Assembly (NCBI RefSeq): GCF_018784445.1
Contig: NZ_WQOH01000004.1
Location: 214,320-278,319 of the forward strand
DNA: 64,000 bases
Reading direction: 5' to 3'
Source: Gemmiger formicilis
Lineage (GTDB): Bacteria > Bacillota > Clostridia > Oscillospirales > Ruminococcaceae
Part shown: positions 1 to 9,089 of the stretch, in pieces
How the letters are laid out: the number at the start of each line of letters is the position of its first letter
Position numbering within the stretch: the first letter of the stretch is position 1
Made by a program: the position numbers and the translations under genes
Notes under the pieces: model-generated
The model's database searches: none
Seen by the model: only the letters and a program-made list of their open reading frames with translations
Told to the model about the DNA's origin: nothing

Positions 1-213
1 AAGACGTCCACCGGTTTTTCCACCGGCGGCGCGACCTTCCACGACATTGAGCTGTTCGCCAAGCACGTTGCGGGCCGCTGCAAGATCAAGGCTGCGGGCG
101 GCATCTCCACCGTTGAGGACATCGAGAAGTTCCTCGACCTCGGCGCGGACCGCCTGGGCACTTCCCGTGCCGTCAAGCTGCTCACCTCCGGCGAGGCCGG
201 CAGCGGGTACTAA
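1..213 (+). CDS. deoC: Deoxyribose-phosphate aldolase, C-terminal part (cut by window edge)
   Basis: This is the last 70 codons of DeoC, the class I aldolase that splits 2-deoxyribose 5-phosphate into acetaldehyde and glyceraldehyde 3-phosphate in deoxynucleoside catabolism. The opening residues [12 protein letters not shown] are the family's conserved strand with the Schiff-base lysine region. They are followed by VKAAGGI-like [10 protein letters not shown] and the phosphate-binding [10 protein letters not shown] near the C terminus. The start lies outside the window. A hairpin terminator follows at once, so it ends its transcript. Confidence 0.93.
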   Translation, partial: KTSTGFSTGGATFHDIELFAKHVAGRCKIKAAGGISTVEDIEKFLDLGADRLGTSRAVKLLTSGEAGSGY

Positions 214-239
214 GGGCGGAACACGAAATAAAATAAGAA

Positions 240-273
240 GGCGTTGCTGTCAGATAGATAGCAGCGCCTTTTT
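240..273 (+). terminator. Rho-independent terminator after deoC
   Basis: A 9-bp stem (GGCGTTGCT with AGCAGCGCC, one G-T pair) is followed by TTTTT, 27 bases after the deoC stop codon. Confidence 0.85.
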
Positions 274-288
274 ATGTTGTGTGCATCC

Positions 289-314
289 GTAGGGGCCGGG
301 TATGCCCGGCCCGC
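289..314 (+). repeat. Single arm of the GTAGGGG palindromic repeat (family A)
   Basis: GTAGGGG followed by the near-palindrome GGCCGGGTATGCCCGGCC. The same motif recurs near 10.2, 28.4, 32.1, 40.6, 41.6 and 43.8 kb. Only one arm is present here; elsewhere two inverted arms make an element of about 86 bp. Confidence 0.8.
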
Positions 315-359
315 AGTTTCCCATAAATACCCGCTTATCCTTACAAACTGGAATTTCAC

Positions 360-491
360 TTACTTAGATAATGGCAATGTCAATTTTCCTGATAATAAAA
401 AATACAGCAGAAGTAAACCAACTATAATTAGAATACCGCCAACCACTTTAATGCCAATTCGATTAACCTTGTTATTTTTTAACGGATACAT
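360..491 (-). CDS. 43-residue single-pass membrane peptide
   Basis: A short reading frame with a strong ribosome site (GAAAGGAG, 7 bases before ATG). The product has a basic N terminus (MYPLKNNKVNR), one hydrophobic helix at about residues 16-33 (VVGGILIIVGLLLLYFLL) and a short tail ending in SK. The region is much more AT-rich than its neighbours. No family is recognised. It could be a small membrane regulator or toxin-like peptide, but there is no antitoxin RNA or partner to support that. The good ribosome site and clean hydrophobic pattern are the evidence that it is coding. Confidence 0.5.
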   Translation of the reverse strand: MYPLKNNKVNRIGIKVVGGILIIVGLLLLYFLLSGKLTLPLSK

Positions 492-633
492 GAGTTTTCT
501 CCTTTCAAATTCCGATTTGATATGCTAAATCAAGTATATCATACTCTCCCGCCAAAGAACACCCCTGTCCTCTTGTCATATGCTGCCCTGCGCACCGTAT
601 ACATTTACAAATCTAAAGATTGGGGGCGTACCT

Positions 634-1413
634 ATGCAAACTTCACCGATTGTACTTACCACGATTGCCGGGCTGTCCACGGGATTGGGCGGGGCGCTGG
701 CGGTGCTCTGCACACCGACAGAACGGCTGCTGGCGGCCAGCGCAGGCTTTGCGGGCGGGGTCATGCTCACGGCGTCACTGACCGATCTGCTGCCCGAAGC
801 GCTGGATTTTTACGCCGCTTACCTGCCGCCGCTGGGCAGCGGCGGGGCGGCGGTGTCGCTGCTGGCACTGGGAATGCTGACCGCTGCGCTGCTGGGACGA
901 CTTTTGCCCGAGGAATCCGAGCTGGCCGACCGCTTTGGTCAGGGCCGCGACCCGGCCCGCGCGGCGGCCATGCGCACGGCCCTCATCACCGGCGCGGCAC
1001 TGCTGCTGCACAACTTCCCCGAGGGCGTACTCACATTCTTCGCCGGGACGGCAGACCCGGCGCTGGGTCTGCGCACTGCGGCGGCCATTGCACTGCACAA
1101 CATCCCGGAGGGCCTTGCCGTGGCGGTGCCCTTTGCCTACGCGACCCGCAGCCGCGCAGCCGGTGTGCTGGCGGCGCTTGTCTCCGGGCTGGCGGAACCC
1201 TTGGGGGCGGTGCTGGCCTGGCTGTTCCTGCGCCGGTTTTTTACACCCGGCTTTTTGACGGGGACGGTCGTGCTGGCGGCGGGTATTATGGTATGGGTGG
1301 CCCTGGCCCAGCTGCTGCCCCAGGCCCTAGCAGCCAAACATCGCGCTGCGGGCATTTTTGGTGCGGCGGCAGGCACCCTGCTGATGCTGTTAGGCATTGC
1401 GGCGCTGCCGTAA
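634..1413 (+). CDS. ZIP-family metal transporter (zinc/divalent cation)
   Basis: A 259-residue integral membrane protein of the ZIP (ZupT-like) family, which takes up zinc and other divalent metals. The two metal-binding helices are clear: HNFPEG at about residue 127 and HNIPEG at about 155, the paired H-N-x-P-E-G signatures of helices IV and V. Several further hydrophobic segments flank them. The start at 634 (MQTSPIVL) lies just before the first membrane helix. An ATG 54 bases upstream would add a non-conserved hydrophilic tail. It is a stand-alone gene; the lipoprotein gene follows 49 bases later. Confidence 0.85.
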   Translation: MQTSPIVLTTIAGLSTGLGGALAVLCTPTERLLAASAGFAGGVMLTASLTDLLPEALDFYAAYLPPLGSGGAAVSLLALGMLTAALLGRLLPEESELADRFGQGRDPARAAAMRTALITGAALLLHNFPEGVLTFFAGTADPALGLRTAAAIALHNIPEGLAVAVPFAYATRSRAAGVLAALVSGLAEPLGAVLAWLFLRRFFTPGFLTGTVVLAAGIMVWVALAQLLPQALAAKHRAAGIFGAAAGTLLMLLGIAALP

Positions 1414-1462
1414 ATGTGGTATACTATATTCGTATATTTATGTGAGAAAGGAGCAGACCGCC

Positions 1463-2764
1463 ATGATGAAAAAAATCGCCGCGCTGCTCCTTGTGCCGCT
1501 TTTACTGGCGGGGTGCAGCGCGGAGGGGAACGTGGAGACCCTGCTGCGCGCGCCGCAGCTTTCCGGTGAGAGCGCGGCCCTGCAAAAGGCGCTGAACAGC
1601 TATCTGGGCGGCAGCGCCACCCTGAAATACCCCGCCAACGGTGACTTCCTCTCGCCTTTCGCCTTCGGCGACTGGGACGGCGACGGCACCGACGAGGCAG
1701 CCATCCTCTACACCACCGACACGACCAGCTCCAACGTCTGGCTGGCTGTGCTGGAGCCCAGCGGCGACAGCGGCTGGCGCGTCAGCCACGCCATCGAGGG
1801 CCTGACCAGCGAGGTGCAGAGCTTTTCTGCCGCGCACCTGCGCGACACCACCAGCCAGCAGCTGTTGGCCGGGTACATCTCGCCCCAGGGGGATCAATAT
1901 CTGGTGGTCTACCAATATGACGGTGCTACGCTGTCTACGGTCATAAGCAAGAGCTATACCGACATGATCGTCGCCGACTTCACCGGCAAGGGCGACACGC
2001 AGGACCTTGTGCTGGCCCTGCCGCCGGACAGCGAACTGGGAGGCGTGACGCTGCAATTACTGACCGCCAACGATGGCGAGTTCCGCTCGACCCAAACGCT
2101 GAACCTAGGCGAGGGCGTGTACAGCAGCTGCGCAGCCCTGCACGCGGGCACCGGCAGCGACGACGGTATGTACCTGGTCATGGACGCCTGGACCGGGGCC
2201 AGCGGCCTGGTGTCGGACATTATTTTGTACGACGCCGAGACCGGCTTTTTGCAGCCCTACCGCCCCAGTGGTTTGAGCGACATCCAGCGCAGCACCCTGC
2301 GCTACCACAGCGAATTGTTGAGCTGCGACATTGATAACAACGGCACCGTGGACATCCCGGTGGAGATCGACGACGGCGGTACGCTGCAAACGCCGATGGA
2401 CAAGCGCCTGAGTTTTGCGCTCTGGAAGGATTACACCTCGGCGGCCGGCGGCAACAGCCGGTTTGGCGTGTACGACAGCGAGTACAACTTTTTCATGCAG
2501 CTGCCGGAGTCAATGCACGGCAGTGTGCTGATACGCTCGAACCAGAGCGGCACGGGCTGGCTGCTCTGCAACGCCGAGGGCACGACGGTCTACTGCGAAA
2601 TGCGGGTCGTGGACCCGGCCGACAACGCGGCCACCGGCGTGGGGAACTACCTGCGCATTGCCAACATCGGCAGCCAGCAGCTGCAGGCGCGGGTGGTCAC
2701 ACCCTATTACGGATTGAGTTTGGACACCATCAGCCAGAACACCGTGCTGTTGGGTTCCAATTAA
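1463..2764 (+). CDS. Lipoprotein with FG-GAP-like repeat, upstream of a two-component system
   Basis: A 433-residue exported lipoprotein: MMKKIAALLLVPLLLAGCSA is a signal peptide with an LAGC lipobox. The mature part contains acidic calcium-loop-like stretches such as GDWDGDGTDEAAILY (about residue 70), typical of FG-GAP/VCBS beta-propeller repeats. The start is chosen at the ATG behind GAAAGGAG. The gene ends 22 bases before a response regulator and sits in what looks like a three-gene operon, so it may be a sensing or signalling accessory of that kinase. That role is inferred from position only. Confidence 0.65.
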   Translation: MMKKIAALLLVPLLLAGCSAEGNVETLLRAPQLSGESAALQKALNSYLGGSATLKYPANGDFLSPFAFGDWDGDGTDEAAILYTTDTTSSNVWLAVLEPSGDSGWRVSHAIEGLTSEVQSFSAAHLRDTTSQQLLAGYISPQGDQYLVVYQYDGATLSTVISKSYTDMIVADFTGKGDTQDLVLALPPDSELGGVTLQLLTANDGEFRSTQTLNLGEGVYSSCAALHAGTGSDDGMYLVMDAWTGASGLVSDIILYDAETGFLQPYRPSGLSDIQRSTLRYHSELLSCDIDNNGTVDIPVEIDDGGTLQTPMDKRLSFALWKDYTSAAGGNSRFGVYDSEYNFFMQLPESMHGSVLIRSNQSGTGWLLCNAEGTTVYCEMRVVDPADNAATGVGNYLRIANIGSQQLQARVVTPYYGLSLDTISQNTVLLGSN

Positions 2765-2786
2765 AATAAGGAAGGGAACCTGTTGT

Positions 2787-3494
2787 ATGAAACGAGTTTT
2801 ACTGGTCGAGGACGAAGCCAGCATCCGCGAAATGGTAGCCCTGAACCTGAAAATGGCGGGCTGGGAAGTGGTGGAAGCCCCCAGCGCCGAGCGTGCGCTG
2901 GAGCTGATGCACGGCGGTGAGCGCTGCGATGCGGCGCTGCTGGACATTATGCTGCCGGGCATGGACGGCCTGAGCCTGTGCGAAACCATCCGCCGCGACG
3001 ACAGCGATATCGGCATCATCATTGTGTCGGCCAAAGGGCAGGAGAGCGACAAGATCCGCGGCCTGTCCATCGGCGCGGACGATTACATAACCAAGCCATT
3101 TTCCGTGTCGGAGCTGATTGCCCGCCTGGAGGCGCTGACCCGGCGCATCTACCGCGGCAGCAGCGGCAGTGTGCCCAAACCTGCCGAGGAGCCGGAGCAA
3201 CTGGTCAGCGGGCCGTTCGTGCTGGACGAAAAGAGCCGCATTCTGTACAAGTCCGGCACGCCCATCGACCTGACCCAAGTGGAGTTCCAGATCATGGAGC
3301 TGTTCTTCCGCAACCCGGCTACGGCGTTGGTACGTGAAAAAATCCTGGAGGGCGTCTGGGGCAAGAACTATTTTGGCGACGTAAAAATTGTCGATGTGAA
3401 CATCCGCCGCCTGCGCATGAAAATCGAGGACGAGCCCAGCAGCCCCCAGCACATCATGACCGTGTGGGGGTACGGGTACCGGTGGAACGCGTAA
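2787..3494 (+). CDS. OmpR/PhoB-family response regulator
   Basis: A 235-residue response regulator. The receiver domain (1-118) has the acidic pair E8/D9, the phosphoacceptor D53 (ALLDIMLPGMDG) and K103 (DDYITKPFS). The C-terminal winged helix (about 140-235) ends in the family's TVWGYGYRW motif. It binds DNA on phosphorylation by the kinase encoded 58 bases downstream. Regulated genes cannot be told from the sequence; the upstream lipoprotein is a likely operon member. Confidence 0.93.
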   Translation: MKRVLLVEDEASIREMVALNLKMAGWEVVEAPSAERALELMHGGERCDAALLDIMLPGMDGLSLCETIRRDDSDIGIIIVSAKGQESDKIRGLSIGADDYITKPFSVSELIARLEALTRRIYRGSSGSVPKPAEEPEQLVSGPFVLDEKSRILYKSGTPIDLTQVEFQIMELFFRNPATALVREKILEGVWGKNYFGDVKIVDVNIRRLRMKIEDEPSSPQHIMTVWGYGYRWNA

Positions 3495-3552
3495 TAAGGG
3501 TTTGACGGCTGCTCAGCCCCCAAAAAATCCCCCCAGAAAGGAGGTCCCCCTC

Positions 3553-5001
3553 ATGCAGTCTAGCAGTATCATCCGCCGCTGGATACGCGGCAGCCTGCTC
3601 ATCACCGTGCTGGTGCTGGCGATTGCCGAGGGGTTGTTCCTGTATTACAGCTACAATGACCTCTACGGCGGGGTGGAACGTGCGATGGAAAGCCGTTTTT
3701 CCACCGTCGTGGGCCGCTTGCAGGCCACTGGCACGGCGGGGAATACTGCGACCACTGCCGAAAGCCGCGGCCAGGCCTTGCGCCGCGTGGTTGAGCAGTT
3801 CGACGAGAAGGACAAGTTCGAGTTCATGCTGCTGGACGGCCAGGGCGTCATTCTGGCGACCAGCAGCGGCACCATGAGCCGCGACTTGACCGACGGCACC
3901 GACTATGGCCGGGCGCTTACCTCGGCCAACGGCATGGGGGCGGCCATCTTCACAACGCCCAACGGCGAGCGCGTCATGGCCGTGACGATGCTCGTGCCCT
4001 ACGCGGCGGGCAGCATCGCCGCCATGCGGATGGTGACAAGCCTCTCGCTGGTGGACGCGCGGTGGTGGCGCACCATTGCCATCTGCATTGGCCTGGGCGT
4101 GCTGGTGCTGACCTTTACCGTCTGGAGCGGCCTGTTTTTTGTGCGCTCCATCGTGCGCCCCCTGGGTGAGGTGGAAGCCACCGCAACGAAAATTGCCAAG
4201 GGTGACATGAAAGTCCGCCTTCCGGATACACGATACAATGATGAAATTGGCCGCTTGTGCAAGACCATCAACCAAATGGCCGAGGACCTGGCCGAGACCG
4301 AGCGGCTGAAGAACGAGTTTATCTCGTCGGTCAGCCATGAGTTGCGCACCCCGCTGACTTCCATTAAAGGCTGGGTCGAGACGATTGAAAATATCGACGA
4401 CCCAACGAATGAAAATTACCGCCGCGGCCTGTCGGTCATCGGCACCGAGACCGACCGTCTCTACACGATGGTGGAGGAGCTGCTCGACTTCTCCCGCCTG
4501 CAAAACGGCATCAAAATGAACTGTCAGGTGCTGGATTTTGTGGCCGAGGCCACCGACGCAGCGCTTTTTGTCGAGGCACGCATCCGCCAGGAGGGGATGC
4601 AGCTCGTCTATTCCGAGCCGGAGGAACCCTACCCGGTCTGGGCCGACCCCGCACGCCTGCGGCAGGTGTTTGTGAATCTCTTCGATAATGCGATAAAATA
4701 TTCCGAACCGAGCGGTACGATTTTTCTGGAATTGAGCCGCACCCCGGTCACGGTCACGGCGTCCATCCGCGACCAGGGCCGGGGCATCGCGGCAGATGAC
4801 CTCGAGAAGGTCAAGCAGAAATTCTTCAAGGCAAAGAACTCGGTGCGCGGCTCGGGCATCGGTCTGGCCGTCGTCGATGAGATCGTCCAGACGTTGGGCG
4901 GCCGATTCGATATCGACTCGACCCTGGGCCAGGGCACGACCGTCACCGTCACCCTGCCCATCTATCACCCCGGGCAGGAACATCTGCATGAAAAGATTTA
5001 A
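3553..5001 (+). CDS. Membrane sensor histidine kinase (HAMP-HisKA-HATPase)
   Basis: A 482-residue sensor kinase, partner of the preceding response regulator. TM1 is at about residues 13-32, followed by an extracytoplasmic sensor region of about 140 residues. TM2 is at about 178-200, then HAMP (IVRPLGEVEATATKIAKGD). The H box FISSVSHELRTPLTSIKGW carries the phosphorylated H262. N box (NLFDNAIKYS) and G boxes (DQGRGI, GSGIGLAVV) follow. The start is set at ATG 3553 because AAAGGAGG lies just upstream. An in-frame upstream ATG would translate through that ribosome site. Confidence 0.92.
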   Translation: MQSSSIIRRWIRGSLLITVLVLAIAEGLFLYYSYNDLYGGVERAMESRFSTVVGRLQATGTAGNTATTAESRGQALRRVVEQFDEKDKFEFMLLDGQGVILATSSGTMSRDLTDGTDYGRALTSANGMGAAIFTTPNGERVMAVTMLVPYAAGSIAAMRMVTSLSLVDARWWRTIAICIGLGVLVLTFTVWSGLFFVRSIVRPLGEVEATATKIAKGDMKVRLPDTRYNDEIGRLCKTINQMAEDLAETERLKNEFISSVSHELRTPLTSIKGWVETIENIDDPTNENYRRGLSVIGTETDRLYTMVEELLDFSRLQNGIKMNCQVLDFVAEATDAALFVEARIRQEGMQLVYSEPEEPYPVWADPARLRQVFVNLFDNAIKYSEPSGTIFLELSRTPVTVTASIRDQGRGIAADDLEKVKQKFFKAKNSVRGSGIGLAVVDEIVQTLGGRFDIDSTLGQGTTVTVTLPIYHPGQEHLHEKI

Positions 5002-5188
5002 GGCTTCCCCCGAGGGGGAAGCTGTCCGCGAAGCGGACTGATGAGGGACGACCTTGCCGCAGCACCCTTTACCGGGCAATGACGGCACACCCGGCCCTGC
5101 GGGGCCACCTTCAGCCTCTGCGCTAAGAGCCACCTTCGGCGGTTGCGCTCCGACACGCGCCTGCGGGCGCAGTCCCAAGGGAGAAGGC
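5002..5188. repeat. Family B double-hairpin repeat, copy 1
   Basis: The left end is a hairpin (GCTTCCCCCGAGGGGGAAGC), then a second one (GTCCGCGAAGCGGAC), then TGATGAGGG. The right end is the reverse complement of the left end of copy 2 at 36180 (CGCCCGCAGGCGCGTGTCGG and CAACCGCCGAAGG modules). It lies between the kinase gene and yqhQ and does not interrupt either. Confidence 0.8.
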
Positions 5189-5210
5189 AAAGAAACAAAG
5201 GAGAGCGCTT

Positions 5211-6137
5211 ATGTCCAAAGAATTTCGCACCTCCGTCGGCGGGCAAGCCCTGATGGAGGGCATCATGATGCGCGGACCGGAGAAAATCTGCTGCGCCGTG
5301 CGCAAGCCGGACGGCAGCATTGATCTGACCTACGACACCGTCACGACCCACTGGTACAATAAAGTCCCGCTGGTGCGCGGCGTCTGCAACATGGCCGAAA
5401 ACCTCTATAAGGGTTACAAATACCTGATGCACGCTGCCGACGTCGCCATGGAGGGGGAGACCGAACCCGCCGAGTCCAAGCTGGACAAATGGTTCGAGGA
5501 ACACGCCACCCCCGCCGTGCAGAACGCCATGATGACCTGCGCGGCTTTCGTCGGCGTGGCGCTGGCGCTGTTCCTGTTCACCTTCCTGCCCACGTTTTTG
5601 ACTGGCCTCGTCATGCGGGCCGCGCCGCTGGGCCGCTGGCCGCGCGTCATCCTGGAAGGCGTACTGAAAATGGTCATCTTCCTTGGGTATATGTTCCTCT
5701 GCACCCGCTTCAAGGAGCTGCACCGCGTCTTTGAGTACCACGGTGCCGAGCATAAGACCATCGCCTGTTACGAGGCCGGGCTGCCCCTGACGGTGGAAAA
5801 CATCCGCAAACAGAGCCGCTTCCACCCCCGCTGCGGCACCAGCTTTATGATTCTCGTCATCATTATCAGTATCTTTTTGTATGCGGTGCTGCCTTGGACC
5901 AGCACGGCCCTGCGCGTGGTGTACAAGCTGTGCATGTTCCCACTTTTGGTCGGTATTTCGTATGAAATTCTGAAATGGGCGGGCCGCTCGGACAGCCTGC
6001 TGTCCAAGATCGTCTCACAGCCCGGGCTGTGGATGCAGCGACTGACGACCTTTGAACCTGACGACTCAATGATCGAGGTCGCTATCGCCGCCGTCACGCC
6101 GGTTCTGCCCGAGAATCAGGAGGAAGCCCGCTGGTGA
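5211..6137 (+). CDS. yqhQ: DUF1385 membrane protein, YqhQ family
   Basis: A 308-residue DUF1385 protein. The N terminus has the family motif VGGQALMEGIMMRGP, and FEYHGAEHKTIACYEAG lies near residue 175, followed by HPRCGTSF. At least four membrane helices are visible (about 110-130, 150-170, 215-235, 240-255). The molecular role of the family is not established to my knowledge. In Clostridia it commonly precedes prmC, as here, where it overlaps prmC by 4 bases. The ribosome site AAAGGAG supports the ATG at 5211. Confidence 0.85.
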   Translation: MSKEFRTSVGGQALMEGIMMRGPEKICCAVRKPDGSIDLTYDTVTTHWYNKVPLVRGVCNMAENLYKGYKYLMHAADVAMEGETEPAESKLDKWFEEHATPAVQNAMMTCAAFVGVALALFLFTFLPTFLTGLVMRAAPLGRWPRVILEGVLKMVIFLGYMFLCTRFKELHRVFEYHGAEHKTIACYEAGLPLTVENIRKQSRFHPRCGTSFMILVIIISIFLYAVLPWTSTALRVVYKLCMFPLLVGISYEILKWAGRSDSLLSKIVSQPGLWMQRLTTFEPDDSMIEVAIAAVTPVLPENQEEARW

Positions 6138-6952
6138 ACGCTGCATTTCAGGCTCTTTGCGCTCGGCTGTCCGCCGCCGGTGTGCCCGGCGCCCGGTTTG
6201 ACGCGGCGGAACTTTACCGTTTTGTGACCCGGCGTGACCCGCGCCTGGACGACGGCCTTACCGAAGCCGAGGCCGCCCGCTTGGCCGCGCTGGCCGACCG
6301 CCGCGCTGCGCGGGAGCCGCTGCAATATATTTTAGGCGAGTGGGATTTTATGGACTTTTCGCTCAAAGTCGGCCCCGGCGTGCTCTGCCCCCGGGCTGAC
6401 AGCGAGGTCGTCTGCGAGACGGCCATCGAGCTGCTGCAAGGCGTGCCGTCGCCGCGGGTCTACGACCTCTGCGCGGGCACGGGCTGCCTGGGGCTGGGCA
6501 TTGCCCGCCATGTCCCCGGCGCGGACGTGACCTGCGTGGAAAAAAGCCCCGACGCCTGGCCCTATTTGACCGCCAACACGGCGGACAGCGGCGTGCGTAC
6601 TATGCAGGCCGACGTCTTTACCTATTATAAGTTGCTGTCCGAAGAGTACGCTGATCTCATCATCTCTAACCCACCCTACCTGACCGGGCCGGAAATGGGG
6701 GCGTTGATGCCCGAGACGGCCCACGAACCCGCCATGGCGCTGGATGGCGGCGCGGACGGCCTAGATTTTTACCGCCTGCTGACGACCCGCTACAAGGCCG
6801 CACTGCGCCCGGGCGGCTGGCTGGTCATGGAGATTGGCTATGCCCAGGCCGCCGATGTGCTGGCCCTGGGCGAGACCCACGGCTGGGCCAACGGCAGCTG
6901 CCGCAAGGACTACGGCGGCAACGACCGGGTTGTTTTGCTGCAAAAAAATTGA
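6134..6952 (+). CDS. prmC: Peptide chain release factor N5-glutamine methyltransferase
   Basis: A 272-residue PrmC (HemK), which methylates the GGQ glutamine of RF1/RF2 with S-adenosylmethionine to aid translation termination. The SAM-binding motif is YDLCAGTGCLGLGIA (about residues 112-126). The catalytic NPPY motif appears as ISNPPYLTGPEMG at about 178. The N-terminal helical domain carries the expected REPLQYILGEWDFM segment. It starts at GTG 6134, overlapping the yqhQ stop, so the two are probably translationally coupled. Confidence 0.93.
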   Translation: MNAAFQALCARLSAAGVPGARFDAAELYRFVTRRDPRLDDGLTEAEAARLAALADRRAAREPLQYILGEWDFMDFSLKVGPGVLCPRADSEVVCETAIELLQGVPSPRVYDLCAGTGCLGLGIARHVPGADVTCVEKSPDAWPYLTANTADSGVRTMQADVFTYYKLLSEEYADLIISNPPYLTGPEMGALMPETAHEPAMALDGGADGLDFYRLLTTRYKAALRPGGWLVMEIGYAQAADVLALGETHGWANGSCRKDYGGNDRVVLLQKN

Positions 6953-7003
6953 AAAAACCGCCTGAAAATCCGGTCTATGGGACACAAAACGCACAACAAA
7001 ATG

Positions 7004-7032
7004 TTGTAATCTGTTCGTAAATCGTATATAAT
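7004..7032 (+). promoter_or_regulatory. Promoter of recA
   Basis: TTGTAA at 7004-7009 and TATAAT at 7027-7032 with a 17-base spacer. The spacer contains CTGTTCGTAAATCG, but no full CGAAC-N4-GTTCG LexA box is visible, so SOS control at this site is not supported by a perfect operator. Confidence 0.8.
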
Positions 7033-7085
7033 AGAGGCAAACGCAAATCATAACCTTACTTTGCATATAAAAGGAGAAACGCAAC

Positions 7086-8258
7086 ATGGCAGCTAAAAAA
7101 GATACCACCCCCAAGACGGCAGGCCCTGCCGCCGATAAAAAGGCCGCGCTGGAAACCGCGCTGGCGCAGATCGAAAAGCAGTTCGGTAAGGGTGCCGTCA
7201 TGAAGCTGGGCGCCAACGTCACGATGCAGGTCGACGCCATCCCCACCGGCAGCCTGGGCCTCGACCTGGCGCTGGGCATCGGCGGCGTGCCCCGCGGCCG
7301 TATCGTTGAGGTCTACGGCCCCGAATCTTCCGGTAAAACCACGCTGGCACTGCAAATTCTGGCCGAGGCCCAGAAGATGGGCGGCGAGGTCGCTTTCATC
7401 GATGTTGAGCACGCCCTCGACCCCACCTACGCCGCCGCCCTGGGTGTCGATATCGACAGCCTGCTGGTCAGCCAGCCGGACACCGGTGAACAGGCCATGG
7501 AAATTTGCGAGGCCCTTGTGCGCTCCGGCGCGATTGACGCAGTCGTTGTCGACTCCGTTGCCGCCATGGTGCCCCGCGCCGAAATTGAGGGCGAGATGGG
7601 CGACAGCCATGTCGGCCTGCAGGCCCGCCTGATGAGCCAGGCCCTGCGCAAGCTGACCGGCGTTATCGGAAAGACGAACACCGTCTGCATCTTCATCAAC
7701 CAGCTGCGCGAAAAAGTCGGCATCGTCTATGGCAACCCCGAAGTCACCACCGGCGGCCGTGCACTGAAATACTATTCCAGCGTGCGTATCGACGTGCGCC
7801 GTATCGAGGGTCTGAAGGACTCCACCGGCGCATTCATCGGCAACCGCACCCGCGCTAAAATCGTCAAAAATAAGGTCGCACCCCCGTTCCGTGAGGCCGA
7901 GTTTGACATCATGTTCGGCGAAGGTATCTCCAAGATCGGCGAAATCCTTGACCTCGGCGTCAAGCTGGGTGTCGTGCAGAAGAGCGGCGCGTGGTTCAAT
8001 TACGGAGAAATGCGCCTGGGCCAGGGCCGCGACAACGCAAAGCAGTTCCTGAAGGATCACCCCGAAGTCTCCGACGAGATCGAAAAGATCGTCCGCGCCA
8101 ACGCCGACCGTCTGCTGGCCGCCGGCAAGAAGGGCACCGTCAAACCGCTGGATCCCAGCGAGATCGTCAAGCCGGTCGCCGCCGGTGAAGCCCCCGCCGC
8201 CCCCGCTGCCAAAACCACCGGCAGCGAGGTAGACCTCGATATTATGGTCGATGAATAA
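7086..8258 (+). CDS. recA: Recombinase A
   Basis: A 390-residue RecA, the ATP-dependent strand-exchange protein of homologous recombination. Walker A is GPESSGKTT at about residues 78-86. The MAW-like motif follows the [16 protein letters not shown] segment. Loop L2 contains [26 protein letters not shown]. The C-terminal tail (about 330-390) is alanine/proline-rich and acidic at the end (VDLDIMVDE), as in many RecAs. The start follows AAAGGAG. recX lies 1.3 kb downstream, separated by an oppositely oriented macrodomain gene. Confidence 0.98.
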   Translation: MAAKKDTTPKTAGPAADKKAALETALAQIEKQFGKGAVMKLGANVTMQVDAIPTGSLGLDLALGIGGVPRGRIVEVYGPESSGKTTLALQILAEAQKMGGEVAFIDVEHALDPTYAAALGVDIDSLLVSQPDTGEQAMEICEALVRSGAIDAVVVDSVAAMVPRAEIEGEMGDSHVGLQARLMSQALRKLTGVIGKTNTVCIFINQLREKVGIVYGNPEVTTGGRALKYYSSVRIDVRRIEGLKDSTGAFIGNRTRAKIVKNKVAPPFREAEFDIMFGEGISKIGEILDLGVKLGVVQKSGAWFNYGEMRLGQGRDNAKQFLKDHPEVSDEIEKIVRANADRLLAAGKKGTVKPLDPSEIVKPVAAGEAPAAPAAKTTGSEVDLDIMVDE

Positions 8259-8459
8259 TCGTTGATTTTTGGAACTTTTTCGACGCCACGAATAAACAAC
8301 GAATGTTCGCCAAAAACGGCAATTCTTATGCTGCGCGGTGCTCCTCTTTTCTCCGATATTCTAGGTCTTATTTTGGTCGTAGGTCGTAAAAATGGCGTAA
8401 AATACGGCAGAATAAGGCACTAAAAGGGCCTAACTTTTGGCGCTATGCCTCAATAAAAT
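8259..8459. other. Non-coding stretch after recA
   Basis: No convincing gene or recA terminator was seen. It contains a 10-bp palindrome CGAATGTTCG (about 8299-8308), shorter than a Firmicute LexA box, and several GGTC/GTCGTA repeats of unknown meaning. Confidence 0.4.
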
Positions 8460-8490
8460 GAACCCCTGGAACGCTGAAGCCCAGGGGTTC
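8460..8490 (-). terminator. Terminator of the macrodomain gene
   Basis: A 10-bp perfect stem (GAACCCCTGG / CCAGGGGTTC). On the minus strand it is followed by ATTTTATT, 43 bases beyond the stop codon of the 8533-9030 gene. It may act in both directions and also stop recA transcripts. Confidence 0.8.
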
Positions 8491-8532
8491 AATTATTGAA
8501 TCACGTATTTGTTCCGTCTGCGTTCCAAAGTT

Positions 8533-9030
8533 TTATCCGAGTTCTTTGGTGAATGCCTGGTATTCGCGCTCGCCGTAGCAGTAGACACGGATGTCGGTCA
8601 GGCTCTTGGCTGGGAAGGTGCGCAGGGTGTCTGCTGCAATCTTCACGGCCTCATTCAGCGGATAGCCGTAGATACCTGTGCTGATGGAGCAGAACCCGAT
8701 GCTGTGCAGGCCGAGCGTTTCTGCCTGTTCCAGGCAGCTGCGGTAGGCGCCGCGCAGAAGCTCGGCATCGTGGGGCGTACCTGCGTAAATGGGGCCTACC
8801 GTATGGATAACGTATTTTGCCTTGAGCTTGAAACCGGGGGTGACGACGGCCTTGCCTGTGGGGCAGCTGCCGATGCGGTCACAAGCACGCTGCATATCAT
8901 CCCAGCCTGCCTCGGTGAAAATCGCACCGCACACACCGCTGCCGCCAGCCAGCTGCGCGTTGGCTGCGTTCACGATGGCGTCGGTATCGGCGTAGACTAC
9001 GCTGCCGCGCAGGACGCTGATTTTTGCCAT
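8533..9030 (-). CDS. Macrodomain protein (ADP-ribose binding/hydrolase)
   Basis: A 165-residue single-domain macro protein. The ADP-ribose-binding signature is intact: DAIVNAANAQLAGGSGVCGA at about residues 17-36 and the second loop SISTGIYGYPLNEA at about 119. YVIHTVGPIY matches the conserved central strand. Family members remove ADP-ribose from proteins or hydrolyse O-acetyl-ADP-ribose or ADP-ribose 1-phosphate; the exact substrate is not readable here. It lies between recA and recX on the opposite strand, with its own promoter and terminator. A link to DNA damage is only suggested by position. Confidence 0.9.
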   Translation of the reverse strand: MAKISVLRGSVVYADTDAIVNAANAQLAGGSGVCGAIFTEAGWDDMQRACDRIGSCPTGKAVVTPGFKLKAKYVIHTVGPIYAGTPHDAELLRGAYRSCLEQAETLGLHSIGFCSISTGIYGYPLNEAVKIAADTLRTFPAKSLTDIRVYCYGEREYQAFTKELG

Positions 9031-9089
9031 TTGGGTTACCTCGCTTTCTTTTTGGGCTTGGCTGCCGTAGTGCGGCCTCCTTTTGCTTT

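Noticed and set aside
3454..5190. A 578-codon minus-strand frame opposite the histidine kinase
   Set aside because: No recognisable motif; the kinase on the plus strand has all its catalytic boxes. A product of GC-rich codon bias.
8299..8308. LexA (SOS) box near recA
   Set aside because: CGAATGTTCG is only a 10-bp palindrome, lies after recA, and lacks the CGAAC-N4-GTTCG spacing.
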